DNA of 36,736 nt from the NCBI GenBank assembly GCA_025529335.1, contig JAMYHX010000441.1, positions 1 through 36,736 on the forward strand. Direction: 5' to 3'. The DNA comes from Rhizopus sp. PT2906 (Eukaryota > Mucoromycota > Mucoromycetes > Mucorales > Rhizopodaceae). Position numbers and translations under genes: made by a program. The notes under the pieces are model-generated. The model saw nothing but the letters and a program-made list of their open reading frames with translations. It was not told where the DNA came from and searched no databases. Positions 32,733 through 36,736 of this stretch are shown one piece after another. Position 1 is the stretch's first letter, and every line of letters begins with the position of its first letter.

Positions 32733-34051
32733 TGTTTAGTTAAAGAAGAGGAAAGAAGAATGAAAAGGGGAGACGAATTGTTTTTAATTACTCTTGTTTC
32801 ATCACATGTGTTACAGACTCATGTGATAAGAGAGGACTACGTATGTCAACAAAAGATGGAGAAAGAGAGATACAGGGCGATAACTTACCTGGATATCCTA
32901 TAAACAAATTGATCCTAATTATTATAGAATCCTGATAGAGCTTAATTGGGTAAATATCAGCCAAGAGCAAAAATAATTGACGAAACAATAATTATAAAGG
33001 GTTACACGACTTGTTTTATCGTGAGGGTAAACTTTCACTTGATTTTCACTTGTTACATTTTTCAATTATCTCATACAATGATCTATATACTTAATAAATA
33101 GCGTCGAGAGAGCGTGTTGCGGATAGCTGAGGATTATAGCAATCAACACAGATCAGCTATAGTCAAGCTGTACATTCTGAGATTCTATACAGTAACCCTC
33201 TCTCAATCTAGAACAGAACAGTGTTCTATCTTCCTAAAATCCAAGATTACAAAATCTGCCACCAATTTTCATTGTGGTGCAAATAATAGTTGGTAACTCT
33301 TTTGGAACAATAGTATACTTTTATATGAAGAATACAAGATTTTACTGGCCCTGCTCGTTATTTCGATTGAAGGATATTCTAGCCCCATTGAATATAATCC
33401 TTATTAGGCCCAAGTTGTTAATTTGATGGAAAACTATTTTATTCACTTTGAACTTTAACATGAAGATCGTAAGGCAAACTAATGAACGATTGTTAATGAT
33501 TGGATTAGTGCCGATCACCACTCATGTAATTTTTTCAAGGTTCTAATCGAACTTGCATAAAGCAAACTCTTGTTAAATATAAGCTCTCAAACATGGCCTT
33601 CGTATAAGGAAACGCCTTTAGTGAAATGTGCACGCGATTACTTTCCTTAATACTGAATTGATCAGAATTTCATCAGAGACCTGGAATCCACTTATCACTG
33701 ACATGTCACAATACGATGCTATACCGCAAACAATAATCGAAGAGTGAATATAAGCGATTAAACTGATATTTTTCTATTATTCATTCATTCATTTACAACT
33801 CATTTCGTAAGAAAGACGATATGGTCATCTTTATATCTGTAGAGAGGATTTACTACCTCTGCCAACTTATAAAATAGCCTATAGATACACTGCAATTCAT
33901 GCAAAAGGAACATGATTACGATACAACTTCATATGAAGATCTGACACTAGTAAAAGTTATTTATTTGTTTTAAATAACCAAAACAAAATATGTCCAGAGT
34001 ATGTGGGGAAAAATTGACATCTTCCCACGCAAGTACATATGTTGAGTAGGG
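32733..34051. other. Gene-poor region upstream of the lipase
   Basis: AT-rich. I see no gene. Near 33340-33440 two imperfectly related stretches (GGCCCTGCTCGTTATTTCGA and GGCCCAAGTTGTTAATTTGA) may be decayed repeat ends. Confidence 0.4.
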
Positions 34052-34120
34052 TTATCGAGGCTTAGGAGCAGGGTAAGGTCTTGGGAGAGCAGGCTTATCG
34101 GGTCTGATAGGTGATACCAT
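34052..34120 (-). CDS. Candidate 22-residue Pro-rich micro-ORF
   Basis: ATG at 34120 and TAA at 34054-34052 encode MVSPIRPDKPALPRPYPAPK plus two residues. It follows a pyrimidine-rich, leader-like sequence. This may be a real small peptide, the first exon of a longer gene, or chance. No family is recognised. Confidence 0.2.
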   Translation of the reverse strand: MVSPIRPDKPALPRPYPAPKPR

Positions 34121-35301
34121 GACGATAAAACTTGAAGTATAAAAGTTGAAATGGAATGAAGAATAAAAAAAGTAAAGAAAGATTTATCTTATCTATATAT
34201 CATTTAAAACAAAGAGCTTCATCATATCAAATCAATAAACAAACAAACGGCCCGCTTCCCTGACAACGTCCTTTTAAAGTAACAAAGAGGGAAAAAAAAG
34301 TTGTCACTAATAATGGATTTGTACGGATACATTTTCTTTAAATTATGACTAACGATGCTAAGGTTGAATATCCTGCAACAAACTATGAATGACTATGTGA
34401 GGTGAGAAATAAGACTCTATTGATCAAAATACGTCTAATGACAACATTCATAAATATCATCCGCTAAATGGTTTAGATCAACAATGGGCGCTAAATTGTG
34501 ATAAGCTCCAATAGAGAATAAAAATTGATCAAGGTTTAGTACACTGTTACATTACGTCCATAACAGTCTTCTACCTTTTCCTCACAGCATGTCTCTAAGC
34601 TCTCCATCACTTGGCATAGAATCTTGTATGACAAGGCGCACTATATTCCTGGGATGTATACTTCTTACCTTCAGAGAATAGTAGTAGCTCATTATACCAG
34701 AGGAGAAGGTTTTGTGACAAGCAATCAACATACAAACCTTGGTTCATATTGCTGTTTACAAAAACTAAAGGATCCATTTCCACCATCCGGAAACAACAAC
34801 AAATAATGCCATTAATCTCACAAAACTTGATAACCTTTAGGAGATGGGGCTATCACTAACGGCGTCTTGTACACTTAACAAAGGTAGAGGATGCGTTTGT
34901 CATATTGAATAAATCCAAACTATTTTAAGTAGAACACTTTAACTCATCTTCTCTACTGCGTAATTTGCATGAATGATGCTCTCTGAGCATTAGCTACTTT
35001 ATCAGTTTCCATTTATGGAAATGTCCCCTTTTTCTTTTTCTGGTGTATTTATCTTTCCCCTTTTTATCTCTTTTGTTTTAAAAGATATTCAAATGTACAC
35101 AGGATAAAGGATAATCTTAATAAGCTAAAGCCATGAAGAATGCAAAACAGTTTACGATAAGATTTGGTGTAACCCATAACCTGTCTTATTGTAAACAAAC
35201 AAATAAAAGGGAGTGAACGCATTCTTTTTCTTTTTCTTTTCTTTTCTCATTTTTTTTTTCTTCTTCTTTTTCTCAAACTATTCATTTGGTCTCTTGGTCT
35301 T
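34121..35301. other. Gene-free AT-rich spacer
   Basis: No coding sequence or RNA gene recognised in about 1.2 kb. Confidence 0.4.
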
Positions 35302-35304
35302 TTG

Positions 35305-35330
35305 GTAAGTTTTTTTTTAAAAAAACTTAC
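35305..35330. repeat. Perfect short palindrome with T/A core
   Basis: Arms GTAAGTTTTTTT and AAAAAAACTTAC with a 2-base spacer. It would form a hairpin in either strand's RNA. Confidence 0.7.
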
Positions 35331-35382
35331 TCAGTACACAAGATGCTTTGGTTGTATATGTCCAGGTTCTTCGCGAACGTCT

Positions 35383-35549
35383 CACTATGAAAGCTTATCG
35401 GACCCTTTCCTGACGAAGCCTGAAGCCCACTCTAATCCCGCTATTCATACAAAGTAGGGAGCCCTCCGGACAGCCCCCCAAAAGTCAATAGATAGTGCGT
35501 CTGTGGTGAAGCTTATGGCCCTCTCTTCTAAGGAAGCTTTCATAGCGTG
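35383..35549. repeat. 167-bp stretch bounded by inverted repeats
   Basis: CACTATGAAAGCTT at 35383-35396 is matched in inverted orientation by AAGCTTTCATAGCGTG at 35534-35549, with one inserted base. A second, direct copy of AAGCTTAT(C)GGxCCCT occurs near 35510. The interior is clearly more GC-rich than the surroundings. It could be a small non-autonomous element or a structured RNA. Confidence 0.4.
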
Positions 35550-35590
35550 TTCTAGTAGCTTAATTATCTGTGATATGGCTAGTTGACAAA

Positions 35591-35824
35591 TCACTGTTGA
35601 ATCATTTTCAATAGTATGGCCTCGTTGCCCATATCTTTTGGTCTAGGCGTTATTGGCCGGTTTTGTTTTCGTCCTAGGTGTGCTTGGTTGTTTTGTTTTG
35701 GTCCTAGGTGTATTGGAATGGTTATCTGACTGGTACTAATGGGGGATCGCCTGCACTGCGGTGTAGCTGGTCTGTCTGGAGAAGAGTTCCTTTTGAAGGT
35801 GGGCACCCTTCTTTGGAACGTCAA
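35591..35824. repeat. GC-richer block with ~31-bp imperfect tandem repeats
   Basis: Two clear copies and one degenerate copy of a unit containing TTTTGTTTTxGTCCTAGGTGT lie at about 35630-35725. The minus strand is open for 77 codons (with HLGPKQNN and HLGRKQNR repeats), but there is no start context or family match. It may be a retroelement fragment. Confidence 0.35.
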
Positions 35825-36147
35825 CTAGCAACAACCAAACTCGTTTAAATCTGTGGGCTATGGGACGTGTACTGACTTTTTTCTTCTCTCTTTTTTTAGG
35901 TAATCTTTATATTGGCTTCATAGTAAACAATAAGCTATCTTTTTTTTTTCCTATCGTATTTTCTGTCTCTTTTTAATAATCTTGAAGCTAAAAGCATTTC
36001 AAGTATAATAATAAAGCTCTTTTCGTAACACTCACTGATACATGCAGTAACAAGATAAGGGGATACATATGAATATCTGATCTTTGCTTGGTACTTCTTT
36101 TACATTACGCAGGCAGTTTATTGATGAAAATGTCTATTACTTTATTC

Positions 36148-36430
36148 CTAAAACGTAATGAATAGTGCCTGAGCCCTGTTCAGAGGATCAGTAGCAGACA
36201 TTATTATTCCATACTTAATCTGCCAGCCTCCAACTTGGTTGACTTGTACAACATGCATGAACGTACAAATATCTTTATTGTCTACTTGTTCAGCACCACC
36301 AATTTGTCCTATTGAACAAAGCTGCCAAAAAAGAAAAAAAATACATGTAGATGAAATAGAGCAACTTAATCTGTACCTCTTGAAAATCATGAACCTGCCA
36401 AGGCACAATCGCTGTATTATACTTTCCCAT
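36148..36430 (-). CDS. Small conserved-looking hypothetical protein (2 exons)
   Basis: Exon 1 (36430-36377) and exon 2 (36321-36148) join in phase 0 across a 55-nt intron with a long pyrimidine tract before CAG. The product has 75 residues: it starts MGKYNTAIVPWQVHDFQE and continues LCSIGQIGGAEQVDNKDICT, FMHVVQVNQVGGWQIKYG, ending RAQALFITF. Mixed alpha/beta composition, good splice sites and a stop five codons before the ATG support a real gene. I do not recognise the family; the Trp- and Gly-rich second half hints at a small beta-barrel such as an NTF2-like fold, but this is weak. Confidence 0.5.
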
Positions 36431-36736
36431 TAATATCAGTTTTTAAACTGTTCTGTAATTGTCATCACATGTGTAAAGTCGCTATGTTTATGCTTATAAA
36501 GTCACGATTGAAGTGATATTAAAGAGCCGGTCATTAGAAGCAATACATACTTTAACCGTTGCTTAATATGTAGAAAGCGCTCCAATACTGTATTTTTATT
36601 AATTATTGACATTAATTTTATAAAATATTGTCATAAAATAAAAAAATTATTTGCGTAAGAAGACGACAAAGAAAAATATGTTTGAATAAAACGACATCAT
36701 GTCAAAAGAGAGAGAGAGAGAGAGATAATGAGTTTA
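36431..36736. other. Upstream region at the window edge
   Basis: AT-rich with no gene. A (GA)9 run lies at 36708-36725, preceded by CAAAA as in the run at 4626. Confidence 0.5.

Noticed and set aside
33188..33420. Possible second mariner-like MITE starting TACAGTAACCCTC
   Set aside because: No matching inverted right end could be found.
1..36736. tRNA, rRNA genes and CRISPR arrays
   Set aside because: Looked for tRNA-like cloverleaf sequence, rRNA and regularly spaced repeats by eye; none found. Covariance-model searches were not possible.

Overview
The window reads as nuclear DNA of a Mucorales-type fungus (Mucoromycota). It is AT-rich, with compact genes split by many very short introns (mostly 41-66 nt, GTAAG/GTAAA ... 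TAG) and pyrimidine-rich leaders. The housekeeping genes are typically eukaryotic, and the transposon debris belongs to families common in this group. I rebuilt gene models by joining exons where splice sites, reading phase and family similarity agree. No tool was run, so exon edges are predictions.

Layout, left to right. 1-1031: transposon debris (a minus-strand Ty3/Gypsy gag zinc knuckle and aspartic protease fragment, and a broken plus-strand ORF). 1336-1766: FMC1, an LYR-family ATP synthase assembly factor. 1781-4412 (minus): an intracellular DDHD phospholipase A1 whose stop codon lies 14 bp from that of FMC1. 5123-6373: the GPN3 GTPase, with an initiator ATG that appears to be split by an intron. 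6500-7477: a membrane-anchored Ser-rich protein. 7839-9379: a broken Tc1/IS630-like transposase with an unrelated C-terminal tail, and a coiled-coil ORF fragment. 9750-11873: a TRM2/TRMT2A-type tRNA m5U methyltransferase. 12762-13074: a CYSTM-like tail protein. 13312-14267 (minus): a protein like the Zn/HNH module of EXD2, divergent from 14427-16826, eIF2B epsilon. 16918-17403: the RNA polymerase I subunit RPA12. 17779-18750: remnants of a FAR1/MULE-type and a Tc1/IS630-type transposase. 18754-19812 (minus): a secreted pectin methylesterase. 19813-24250: a 4.4 kb gene-poor stretch holding a 160-bp mariner-like MITE. 24251-26465: a long-chain acyl-CoA synthetase ending in a PTS1-like AKL. 26514-28125 (minus): a four-LIM protein. 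28489-29180: a ricin-B-like beta-trefoil protein. 29469-32732 (minus): a large diacylglycerol-lipase-like class 3 lipase. 32733-36147: gene-poor, with repeats. 36148-36430 (minus): a small two-exon gene.

Functionally the window mixes transcription and translation genes (GPN3, RPA12, eIF2B epsilon, tRNA methylation), lipid metabolism (two lipases and an acyl-CoA synthetase), mitochondrial ATP synthase assembly, a cytoskeletal-type LIM adaptor and one plant cell wall enzyme. There is no operon-like logic. Several genes are divergent pairs sharing a short promoter, or convergent pairs with almost no space between them.

I did not find a clear new multi-gene system. The observations most worth a second look are the split GPN3 start codon, the transposase/RD..A..N chimera (possibly Fanzor-like), the stand-alone EXD2 Zn/HNH module, the triple IPQISAPGYD repeat in the LIM protein and the MITE.
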